Assembly (NCBI RefSeq): GCF_018446385.1
Contig: NC_055987.1
Span: forward strand, 9,819,705-9,883,704
Length of the DNA stretch: 64,000 nt
Direction of reading: 5' to 3'
From: Zingiber officinale
Taxonomy: Eukaryota; Streptophyta; Magnoliopsida; Zingiberales; Zingiberaceae
Shown: positions 36,501 to 48,500 of the stretch, piece by piece
Numbering within the stretch: position 1 is the stretch's first letter
How the letters are laid out: every line of letters begins with the position of its first letter
Notes under the pieces: generated by a model
What the model saw: only the letters and a program-made list of their open reading frames with translations
Databases searched by the model: none
Told to the model about the DNA's origin: nothing
Translations under genes and position numbers: made by a program

Positions 36501-39492
36501 TCTAGTCTACTTAAGAGTTGCTAGAGTCCTTGATCTAACCAAAAATTTCTACAAAGAAAGAAAGATGTCTATTGTAGCTGTCAAAATTTTGCATATTGAT
36601 GATACCTCCAAGTAGGTGCAATATTCCCTTCTACTATTGTCAATGGTATTGTAGATCAAATGACACACATCTTAACAGTATAGGATTGCTGATCCAAGAA
36701 TCAGAACTGTTGAATGCTGCATGGACTAAACAATTTATAAGAAGATACTACTATTACCTCATACTTTTTAACTTAATGTTTTGGATGTTGAGGATCTTTT
36801 TTCATACACTTATCAATCTACTTTGTTTCTTTACCACCTAAGACTTTTAGTTCACAAGTGCAGTTTTTTTATCTATTTATTTAGTATAAATCATGACAAA
36901 CTAGCCACATTTTATGTATGGTGTATTTTGAGTTACTCATTATTCAAAAGGACATGAGGTGCTGTGATTGTTTCTAAATATTAATTTCATCAATGTCCTA
37001 ATTCCTCCAATGTTACCTTCTGTGACATGAAAACTATTCATGACAAGTTCCTGTATTACTGAACCTCGATAACCTTTTTTGTTTCACTTTTTTTGTCTTT
37101 TCATTCGATTCCTCTTGAGCACCATCTGATCCACCACTATAGATAGGCTTGCCACTTTATCTCCTCTTATGCAGTTGTAATGTTGATACAAATAATTCAT
37201 ACAACAACCTCACAGCTAACATTATGCAAATATTTGCTTTTTCTGAATACCAACCTCCACCAGCAATCTCTCCCATGATCATCCATTAATGCTATTCTTT
37301 TTTCTTTTGATCAACTCATCCTGTTTTTCTTATTAATTTGTCTTGTCAAACTTAATAAGAAGATCTATTGGCCTTCACTGAAACCGTTTTGCTTTGATTG
37401 ATCAAATGTTAACATCAATCTCTAGAGACACTTTGGTTGTGTGAATAGTTCCAGCTGATGAGATTAGTAATAACTTCAAGTACATTTTGCACTAGCACAT
37501 TCCTAATGCATGTTGTCAAGTATAAGCTTGTTTTCTAGATCAAAGTTTCATTCTTATGGTGCTTTGGTGTCAGTCTTTAACATTAACATACTAACACTAA
37601 ATTTCTAACACTAGTTCTGCTGTCCTGTCTGACTAATAGTTACAAATCATGAAATAGACATTAAGGCATGGTTCCATCCATCATAAGGGCTGATTTACAG
37701 AAAGGATAATACCCATCCATATGCCAAGGAACATAAATATAAGCATCACACAATTGCTCTAATAGAGTTGGGTTTAGGACCCAAAAAATTTCACAATTTA
37801 AAACATCATCAAATAAAGAGGGAGAGGTATTAATGAGGGTTACAGACACAAGGATCTGAGAGTCTTTATAGATATAGTGCTCAAATGCAGATAGTGCCAT
37901 GAAGCATTAATGTAACCTCCTCAAGAGCATGAGTTGAATACTTAATGTTACCATCTTTCTCCTCATTCTTACTAGAGGGGGCTTGAAACTTGTATCTGTA
38001 TCATGACCCTACAACAGGGGTCACCTGGAAAATTTATCACTCTTTAGTAAATCAAAGTAGCTAAGGGCTCTTAGTCACATGAAGCAAAGTAATTTTTCCT
38101 TAGAAATTATATAATCTTCATGTCTTCTAAAATTCAATAAAAATGTCTTCTCATATATCTTTTAACATAAAACGCCCCACCATAACATGAAGGCACATTT
38201 ATTCATAGAATATTGCACATTTGTTATGCATCATCATCCCCTATCCATGTCTGTCTCTGCTATTTAGGAAGAGTCACTTTTAGAAAGAGACATATTTAAA
38301 GATTATTTAAAAAATTATCTACCTTTAGAATTATCTATCCCACTCCTCTTGTCTTGGTTCTCCTTTAGTTACAATTTAAGAGCTTGTTGTACTCAAAATA
38401 GGGTTAAAGTAGGCATCTTATGATCTACCTCAAGCACATTGAAGGAAATATGAGTAACCACGGAAAGGAGTAGTGCTGCGGAGGAATAACCTTCAATTTT
38501 ATATTTCAAATGATGTACTAAAATACCTTAGCAAATTTCCCACTGAAAACAGATAAAGCTAATCTCCAAAATGGTGGTATATGATGGATTACAGCAGTGT
38601 TCAACATATTGAGTATCTTTCTCCTCCTCAAATGTCCATTTCTTCTAATTAGATGTGACTCCATTTCTAAAGAGTATTCCATGATGACTCTGAGTCTAGC
38701 TGCAAAAAAAAAAAATCATGCCAAAATAAGAAGTCAAAACTTAACTTTTAAACAATTATTATATTGAGTTTGAGATGATATAAAGATTATGTCCTCACAT
38801 CAGAGGACAAAGAATATTAGATTATGACAATACTATTATCAATCAAAATTGTCATACAACTAAAGATTTAGCAAGTCAATAAACATGGCATTCAAGTTTT
38901 TCTTTTTTCTAGCACCCATTCTAAAAGTAGAAAAATATCCTTCTGATTGGAAAATGTCAATCCTATGCTTACCAATTTAGTAGAGTCTTCTTGAAGTTGC
39001 CTCCATCTTGCATCAGATTTGGATCGGTCTCGAATCTTATTATGCAACATTTCCATTTGAGCCTCATGATTTGAAGTGCACTTTTCAAGCAAACTTTTAA
39101 TCCTCCGATTCTATAAAAAGAAAATATATATATATATCACAAGCCTTATCATTATTTAACCAAGAATTAACAAAAAGAAAATGGTGCAGAATCAATTGCA
39201 GATTAGTCTGTTCTTGCCTAAAAGCCACAGACCTGAATGTTAAGATACCGCCAGACAGGATCTGAACTGGGCTCCAACTCCAAAAGTAGCCTAACAATAT
39301 TTTCAAGCTAGAAGAAGCACATGAAGTAGCTAGAGGTCAGATCTAATGAGAAATGGTTAACAAAAACAACAAAGGTAGTAAATACATGTATGCAGATATT
39401 TCATCCTCAAGTACTAGAACTATAGTGCTGGATGCAAACAAAATGATATAACATCTAACATTAGCATCCTATTTTTATAATGCCGAAAATGG

Positions 39493-39525
<33 letters not shown>

Positions 39526-42500
39526 CATATACGATAGTTCATAAAGAACAGAAGAAAAAATGTGTTTGCTTCAATTTATGTTGACTCCACATTTAGGAAA
39601 CAAGATTAGATTCCTTTTTTTCTTACAAAAGCTACATCATATTACTTCACATGACCATCATTTCTAAACTAAATCTCTACAAGATGTAATACAACAGACA
39701 GGAACTGAAATTACTTTTTCCCCCTAAAATTTTGTTTCATCATCCTCTAAAATTAAAAGAGTGGAAGGAGCAAACTTACGTCAGCTAAGTCAAGCTCAGG
39801 ATCTTCCATTGATTTGAAAAGCATCATCCTAAATTCTTGCATTACTTTTTCTACTTCCTCAAGTACACGCTTCAGTATACCAACCTATAAATAAAACCAC
39901 AAACCAACTGAGAACTGCAAAAAGTAACAAATTCACTAACCATCTCAGTCATACTGAAAATAAGAAACATTACTAAATATCATGATGCATTATGTTTCTC
40001 AAAACAATATGGTGAAAGATAAGATTTCAGATATCCCACAAATTCCAACAAAAGTTACAATTCCAAAGTTTCAACTGTTGAGGACAACATTTATCTTTCA
40101 GCAATAAGATATTAATCTGCCTTTTCAATATACCAATCTGTATAAATAATAAGAAATCATTTTATAAGATATTGAAATGTTACAATGGGAAAGTTAATAT
40201 TTATAAGGAACTTCAAGAAGAAACAATTTAGCATAAGCAAAGCTTTGTGCCTGAGACTATTGCAAATCATGAAATAGTACAGAGTTCCGAAACATAAGCA
40301 AGGGAATTATTTCAACAGTGGCTTAGGGTTTTCCTTAAAACACCATTACAGACCCATAAATTAATAGCCCTTGAAAAAGAATGAGATGCGCAAGTGAATG
40401 TTAAAGCCTTACTATATGAAGGTAGATGCTTTCAAAAATGGAGATAGACTTTGAGTTAGTTGCCAAATCCATAATGAATGTGTATCAGATACTCATGGAA
40501 AACATACTAAATATCTTTTGAAGATGTCTGGTTAATTTAGAAAGCTACTTGCAGAAAACTAAGCAAGAAAATAACAACATACATGAGAAGGAAGGACAAT
40601 TGACTTTGCTTTTCTATACTCTCTAACTGCTAAATCATATTCACCCTTGGCAATGCTCCCACGAATTATACTTGGCAGATTAAAAAGAGTCCGGAACCTC
40701 TGAAGCATTCCTTGAACTGATCTAATTTTCTCTGCTTGTGCCTATTTATAACGGAAAAAGTTAGGGTCATTCTCAAAGAACAAAAATAGATATAAAACTT
40801 AGCATTCCTGAAGCTCAATTATTTACCTGCCTCTCAAATAAAGGTTGAAATGCACGGTTTGCAACTTGACTGATATTTTGGGTGGATTCATACAAGCGAG
40901 CAGTACCTGCACCTTCTGGATCCTCCTCTATCTGCGTCAGCTTTGACTGGATATCTGCTTGGCACAGTTAACTTCTAAAATAGTACAACTATCCAAGGAT
41001 AAGAAAGATTTCTCTAATGAAAATTCGATGCATGAGAAACTAACTGCATCACAATTGTGATGAATGGATGATATTGTAAAATACCATCAATTGTCGTCTT
41101 GCAAGAGATAAAGCAATCAAAGTTTTCTTTCACCAATTGCTTCTTTTGTTGAGTTCTGCCTTTGAGATCAGTTTTTAATGTAAGGGCCCCAGCTTCCAAA
41201 TTAGCTGCACTTGTATCTTGGTGAACTCGTGACAAAAAGATCTTGGGGTCAAAATTTGGAGAAGAGTATGTTAATTTCTCTGGAAAAAAAAAATTACTTA
41301 TGGTATCTCGCAAAATTATAGTAAACAAGTGTAAAAAAATTAGTGTGCAACTACCACCAAGGTAATTCAATAAGACTTATATTGTTAGAACTTAGAATCA
41401 TGATAATTCACATTCCTATAGTCCATAGGATACGTTTTGGATGTAAAATGATGCATATCATATATAAGAACCCAGGTATTAAAGAATTGCAACAATTTGG
41501 TGAGATTTAAACTTTAAAGCAACTTGATATGAATTGTGTGCAATGTGATTCTAAAGACGAAAAAAGTCCATCGCAAATTAACCCAACCAATTAAAATTAA
41601 ATCCAATTGATTAAATCAATCAAATCCAACCCACAAAATTAATGAGAGATTAACCCAACCATTAGAAATCAAAAAATAATCCATTATTAAGAGAAAAAAG
41701 TAAAAGATGAATCTCGCATTCCAAGACAAGTGAAAATTTAAAGAAGAGTGTTGGAGACAAAAATGGCATAGGAGAAGAAATGTTGCCACGCAGAGACTTA
41801 GAAATGACGTCAAGGGTGGAGTTAATAATGCCCTACAATAAGAGAAAAACCAAGCGGATATTGTCATGCTTCACATAGTCAATTGTGAGGATGAGGTACA
41901 TGGGGCCTTGCCATGTCCCAGACAGTTTTGGAAGAAGTTGATGATGAAATATCTAGGCATTCATTTTATTTAAATTCTAAATCAATTGAATTGTAAATAT
42001 TGTTTTCTTATCAACGTAAGACATGAATTTTCATTCTTTCCCACGAGTAATGATTATCATGCTCCAATAATGGTATTAGGGTATTAAATAGAAAATTGCA
42101 TTGTTTTATATTTAGTATTGAAGAATTGTTCCAAGTAGAATCTTGTGAACTTATTTCATGGTTTAATTAACCATACAATTTATAATTCATTAACTCAAAA
42201 AATTCACCAACATGATCCATGATAAGAATTGATTAGATTTTCAATATAGTGAGATATATTGTCCTAGCTCTTAGTTGCTAACTTCAATTAATCCATACAT
42301 GTGGATTCAAATAATTTATTAAAGATTGAAGGAATCTCAAAACAGAACCCAAAGATGACGGATGTTGCCTAGAGCAGTAAATTTAACAGATGTTCCTCAA
42401 GGATAAGTTATTGAGCATATTTATAGGGAACGTCATAAAAAGAAAACAACCAAAGGAAGATGCATCGTGAATCTTCTTGTCATAGCTGCATTGGAGTCAC

Positions 42501-45500
42501 AAAAAGAAGACAAATAGTATACCGAGAAATGGGATGAAATTAGCCAGCTGAACACAGACCCATGACATAAATGGTTAACCAATCTGAGATTTCACCCAAT
42601 TACTCCCTTTATGCCCTTCTGTCAATGATTGAATCAATTTTTTCGCATTGACTCGCCAAGGGAAGGTCCTATGAAGCAATGTTATTTAGTTCCAATTTGA
42701 TTGAAAGGCTACTAATCCTGAAAGCTATAGTGGTTAGGGAAAAGCTATATATAATATATTTTCTTAAAACAGTGCCACGCATGTAGAACAAACTGGATTA
42801 GCCCCGCCCTATCTACCATTAGGAGTAACCTAACAAGCAAATATCAACATTTATATTCTTGACACTTTGAAAGGCAGCTTGTATGTCCTTCAAGATCTCA
42901 GTTAGTTGGACTAGTAATTGAAGCTGCGTATTGTTTTGCTTGATTATTGTGGAATTCCCCGATGTTGGTCCTTGGAAATCACTTGGCCTCGCAAATCCTA
43001 TAGCGGGAGATTCAATTTGCTTTGTCGCCTTTACTGCCTCCTTGCAAGCAACAGTGTTTCTTGTTAGAACATGGTTGCTCATGAAGTTGTCCACTTTTCA
43101 AGTTTCTGGAGTAATATCTCCACTCGCTCTAGCTTCTTGCTGAGTTCTTCTGTAAGCTTGAGAGCCTCCTTTTCAATAAGCTTTGGTTGCTCTGCTATTT
43201 CAGTGACCAGCTTATGAACTTCTTGCTTTGTTAGAGGTCTATTTTCTGGATACACAATTGTCAGATTCCTCAAAGCAGTTTTTAATTTAGAAATTTCAGC
43301 CTCAAGAGTTTGACACTTCTCCAGAAGTTGCTTAAAGTTTTTCAAATGAACTCGAGAAGATAGACAAGTTCTGTCGTATATTACTGCAAGATTATTAGCT
43401 AGCTGATTTGTGGTAACTTTGTTGGTAGAGGCAAGGTCAAGATACTCTAGGTTGGTTGTTCTAGAATTATTATACCACTCTTGTATGGATTTTTCCCAAG
43501 CTTCTGACATAAATTACGATTATCATTTAGAGCTTATAGGGGGCAGTTCCTCCCCAAGTTTTGCTCACACAGATGTGCCCTTGGACTTACCATGGCCTCC
43601 TTGCCTTTCTGCCAAGTTAGGACCTATTCTTTTGCATTACTTAGTTTGCATAATACCAACGACCCTAATGGCTACAAATGTTAATCGTAAAAGTAATATC
43701 TGAAACAAGGGGGTATATGAATTCTTAGAAAACCTTCCCTTTGTATCTTGCCCTTTAAAAGACTTAAGCTACCATGGTCATCTTTTCAACTAGCTCTGAT
43801 ACCAGCAATGTAACAATGTACAAGGCGGGTGCAGGGAAATAGAAATAAGGAGAAAAGATGAGAAAACTCACGGATTCTATTTCTTCAATGGTTACAAGGC
43901 ACCCCTGAGTAGAGACTAAGGATCGCTTATGTCTCTACAAAGGGCTTGATCTTCCTTATATAGCAAAGGTAAGAGATGCGGGTGCTCATTGGGTCCCATC
44001 AACACATGCTCTTACATGATAAGGAAGAATCTTGTAGTGCACACTAGCTGCTTTACAACGCACACTAGCTTCTTTACAACGCACGCTAGTTACTCTACAA
44101 CGCACGCTAGCTACATTATTCACGTGGTTCCTTTTTAGATAAGGAGGAATCTCACTTTACAGCTTAGCTTAATAATTTATATGACAGGATTTAGTCGGCT
44201 GAGTTATATGGGCCCACCACTTCCATAAAAGAGCCTTTCAGAGCTGGAAAGAGTCCATCCATCTAAAAGCATCATGTAGCAGGTTGGCAGCTGTTTCCAG
44301 CTGTTCGTCAATTTGTTTGGTAGCGGGATACCAATCTGCCCACCGGTTATCGGATGTGCTCTTTCGCTGGCATTCCTGTTTCTTCAAGGCGTGGAGCAGC
44401 CTAAGCTGGGAGTTGGCTGCTTGCACTGCAACTTGTTGCTGTAGTTGGTGTAGTTGCTGGCATTTTTCTGTATAGCTGTCGAGGGAGATTGGGTATCGAT
44501 CGAGGTCTTGCAATAGTTTCTGGTACTGCTTAGCGAGGCCGACGGGGTCAAGAGAGCTTAGGCCATCTGGGCTTGGGCTTCTATACTGGGCCTTTCCTCT
44601 ATCTCCTGAAGAGCTGGTGTCACTAGCTCCAATATGTCGAGGGCTTCCTCTGGCCATTTTGTAACAATGAGACAATTAATTAGTCTGGATAATGCGTCGG
44701 CTAACTGATTATCCCTTTCCTCAATATGTTCAAATTGGATAGAAATGCCGGTGCCAGTAATATAGTCAGTGAAGGTCAACAATCTGACTCTGGATGGTTT
44801 ATTATTGGCCTATTTGTCGAAGAAGCTGATAATCGTCTGACAGCCTGTTCTGATAACGAGGCTTTCTTTGTCTAAGAAGTAAATTTTTAATGCTTCAAGA
44901 GAATTCATAACTGCATGAATCTCAGCATCAATAGTTGATTTTGGCAGGTTGAACTTTCCACTGGCATAGGCACAAACCCGTTCTGTTGTCCTTGGGTCAT
45001 ACTTGCATTTCTTCCACTTACAAATGCCACCCCAACCTTCCATGCAGCCATCAGTTTCTAAGACGATGAAACATTCTTCAAGTGGTACTTCTAGATCTGG
45101 TAGTCTGGATCAGTTTCTTGATTTTTTCGATTAAAGCCCAATCCTGGTTATTTAGCCTCTTATCCCCGGTTGGGCTAGTCTTCGCATAAAGGGGGCTTAA
45201 TAGTTTTCCCAAATTTGGAAATATAGTTTCGGGCATAGTTTAGCAGTCCTAGCCACGATCGCATCCCCTTTTTAGTCTTTAGATCTTCTTCTTTGAAATC
45301 AGCAATCTTAGAAATAATATGGGGTTGAAGTTTGATTTTACCATTTCCCAATATTGCACCAAGGAATTCTATTGCTGGAACAGCGATCTTCATTTTTTTC
45401 TGGGCTTAGTACAAGCCCATTTAGCTTGCAAATACTCAATAGCTTCTTCAGGTGCTCCGCGTGTTCCTTTTCATTGTGCGAGAAAACTAGGATATCATCA

Positions 45501-48500
45501 ATATAAACGGCGATGAATTCTTCTGTTCCCCTAAAACAGTTATCCATTTTCCTTTGAAAGAAGAGAAAGACGGTGATGGGGGCGGAGTATCAGTCGGGGA
45601 CGAGAAGGAAGGCGGTGGAGCGGCGGAGGAAGGGGCACCGCCGCCTCCCAAGGCGATGGAACAGCCGATGAGAAACGAGTTCTACCAGTGCTACCCGAGG
45701 TATGTCTATCTTCTCGAGTTCATTCGAAAAACTTTAAGCAACTTCTGGAGAAGTGTCAAACTCTTGAGGCTGAAATTTCTAAATTAAAAACTGCTTTGAG
45801 GAATCTGACAATTGTGTATACAGAAAATAGACCTCTAACAAAACAGGAAGTTCATAAGCTGGTCGCTGAAATAGCAGAGCAACCAAAGCTTATTGAAAAG
45901 GAGGCTCTCAAGCTTACAGAAGAACTCTCTTCTCAGCAAGAAGCTAGAGCGAGTGGAGATATTACTCCAGAAACTTGAAAAGTGGACAACTTCATGAGCA
46001 ACCATGTTCTAACAAGAAACACTGTTGCTTACAAAGAGGCAGTAAAGGCGACAGAGCAAATTGAATCTCCCGCTATAGGATTTGCGAGGCCAAGTGATTT
46101 CCAAGGACCAACATCCGGGAATTCCGCAATAATCAAGCAAAACAATACACAGCTTCAATTACTAGTCCAAATAACTGAGATCTTGAAGGGCATACAAGCC
46201 GACTTAAAGATTATTGCTGAACAAACCAAGAAGGGGGTACAAACAACCTCAATACCCGACGACTTGGTGGACAAGCTCAAGAACCTATCCCTAGGCCCGG
46301 TGGATAAGCTTAAGGAACCTCGAGGTAAACTACGTGTCTTTAAAAATCCTTATAAAATCTTAAAGGAAGAGCAGGAGAAGTTGAAGCAGTGATGGCCATA
46401 AGAACATCATCCAAGCAGCCATCTACTTCTATAATACCTCTGTTTGAAGACCAAATCAGGGAGTATCGAAGAAACCTGAGAAGACTTCATAACGCCCAAC
46501 AAGCGGCAAGAAGAATTGGAAGACGCCAATCAAGAGGATCAACACCGGTACATATTCTAGAACAACAAATTGATCCTCAAGTGTAGCTACAGCTGTCTAT
46601 GCAGGAGCGAGCATCTATTGTACCTGCGGAAGTCCTCTATCATTCAAGAAGGGACAACGTAAATCATCGCGTCTACATACATCGCTCCGAAGAACCACTA
46701 CTCGTGACTGAAGGAAGCCAAGCTGATCGAAGCTTTATACAAGAAGAAAGCTTTTATCAACTTCAGCGTAGCCGAATGCAATACATTCATATAGGCATCC
46801 TCCAAGTACGAATACAAACCCTACATAGACAGGAAGAAGGCGTAATGGCTTTAATTGTCTTTAGAGACAACCGGTGGCTTGGAGACCAGGCCATCCTCGC
46901 AACAATGGAGGTTGACTTAACTAAGGGAAGTCAACTGGTATATATTATTCCAGACATTATGCTAACAATCGGAGATTTTTATAGAAATATACAGATCTCC
47001 ATTCTTACAAAAGGTTACGAGCAATGGCAGAATGGAGAAGCAAATCTCCTTATTACAAGAGGCATGGTGGGGAGACTCTCTAACACACCAAACGTCGGCT
47101 TTGCATATGAAATACAAGGAGTCGTGGACTTTTTAACAAGCCATGGCGTTCGAGCTCTCCCGGGAAGGCGCTATTCCACAGCAACGCTTCAAGGATCAAA
47201 TTGAATCCTAAGGCCCGCTCAAGCCCTCATCCCTCTAATCTTATGGATGGAAGAATTTCACTAAGCTTCTCTGATTATACAGTAGCAGGGACTAGCCGAC
47301 CTCCTCATTATAATCAAAGGGATGAAGAAATCCAAAGTGATGAAGAGGAAGGACAATTGTTTCACACCCTGGCTGTATTAGTTGAGAGTAGACAAGACTC
47401 TCTAAAGCCCAATACATGGAGTATAATTAATAAATAATATAGTTAAGCATTGCTACTCAGGTTTTCTGCTTTGATACCATCTCGACTTGATTCAGTAACC
47501 GCTTACTCCAAAATCTCAAGTCATTACTTAAAGCCCAATTTATAAGTTTATAATTTATATTCAGTTATTAGGAAGTTGGTAGGAGTAGCCATTGTTGTCA
47601 AATGGCTGCTTAAAAGGGATACAAGTCGTGGGAGGAAAACTATATCATATAGCAGGATGCCTTGCAGCCATCTCTAACAGAACCAGTAACTACTGAACCA
47701 GGAAACAGAGGTATGGATTTCTCACCATTTATTTAACTGGTGCTAAGGTGGTTGATATGAACCTTAATGATACTGCAGTCAAAAAGGGCACACCAAGTAC
47801 AGTGGAGAAAGTGAATAATTAATATTTTGGTAACAGTGAGGATCATGAGGTTGATTTTATAAGGAAAAAAAACTAACAAAACCTTGTATAGAAAGCTCTT
47901 TGCAAGAGAAGAATTTGCAAAAATGGAAAATTGCATTACACGGAGAAGATGACACAAAATTATTCAGATTCCAGATAAACATTTCATTCACTACTTCCTG
48001 AACTTGGCATTTTGCATTGCCCTCCAACTGTAAAAGCATGACTTTTAAAAAATGGGAAAATTTGAAAGGATCACTGCCTTGGTTCGCTTACTATTTAATG
48101 ATTTGAGATAAGGGAAACCATGACTGTGAATAGAGTTATATGCAAAGATTCAAGCCAGTTGGTTGAAACTAGCTACATGTACACAAACCTTATTCAACGT
48201 TTAGAAAAAAAAAACTAGAAATCAATGGCTCCTATTTAAAAAGTTCTCAATTTATTCAAATAAGCAGTTCCTTCACTGCTACATGAACTCAGTAAATTGC
48301 AATGCAACCCTACTGTAGAAGCAAGTCCTTGAGAAGGTGGGAAAAGATAAGAGAATTATTGCCTTTATAGCAAACTCAAATTTTCTGTATCTTGGTCCAT
48401 GAAATGTTGCATATTCAGAAAGATATTAGATAATTTCTCAGTCAAAGATACCTAAAGTGTGAAGTTATTACTTGGAACAATCAAATAGAAGCCAAGTAGT

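Larger units (their letters stand above)
42875..47440. mobile_element. endogenous badnavirus-like pararetrovirus, two arms in opposite orientation
   Basis: Two virus segments lie back to back in SEC5 intron 3. The left arm (about 42875-45547) reads on the minus strand: reverse transcriptase, RNase H, polyprotein tail, promoter, tRNA-Met primer site, ORF1, start of ORF2. That order crosses the numbering origin of a circular badnavirus genome. The right arm (about 45703-47440) reads on the plus strand: ORF1 end, ORF2, start of ORF3 with the movement-protein region. ORF1 and ORF2 therefore occur twice, inverted. Capsid and protease regions are absent. Frames carry stops, so this is an old, replication-dead copy. 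Badnaviruses (Caulimoviridae) have no integrase; such copies arise by illegitimate recombination. Confidence 0.9.

Noticed and set aside
36418-36841. small plus-strand frames in SEC5 intron 11
   Set aside because: They are hydrophobic, AT-driven translations without any motif.
45982-45993. earlier start for virus ORF2
   Set aside because: The upstream start would be GTG. The ATG at 45994 makes the ATGA overlap with ORF1 that badnaviruses use.
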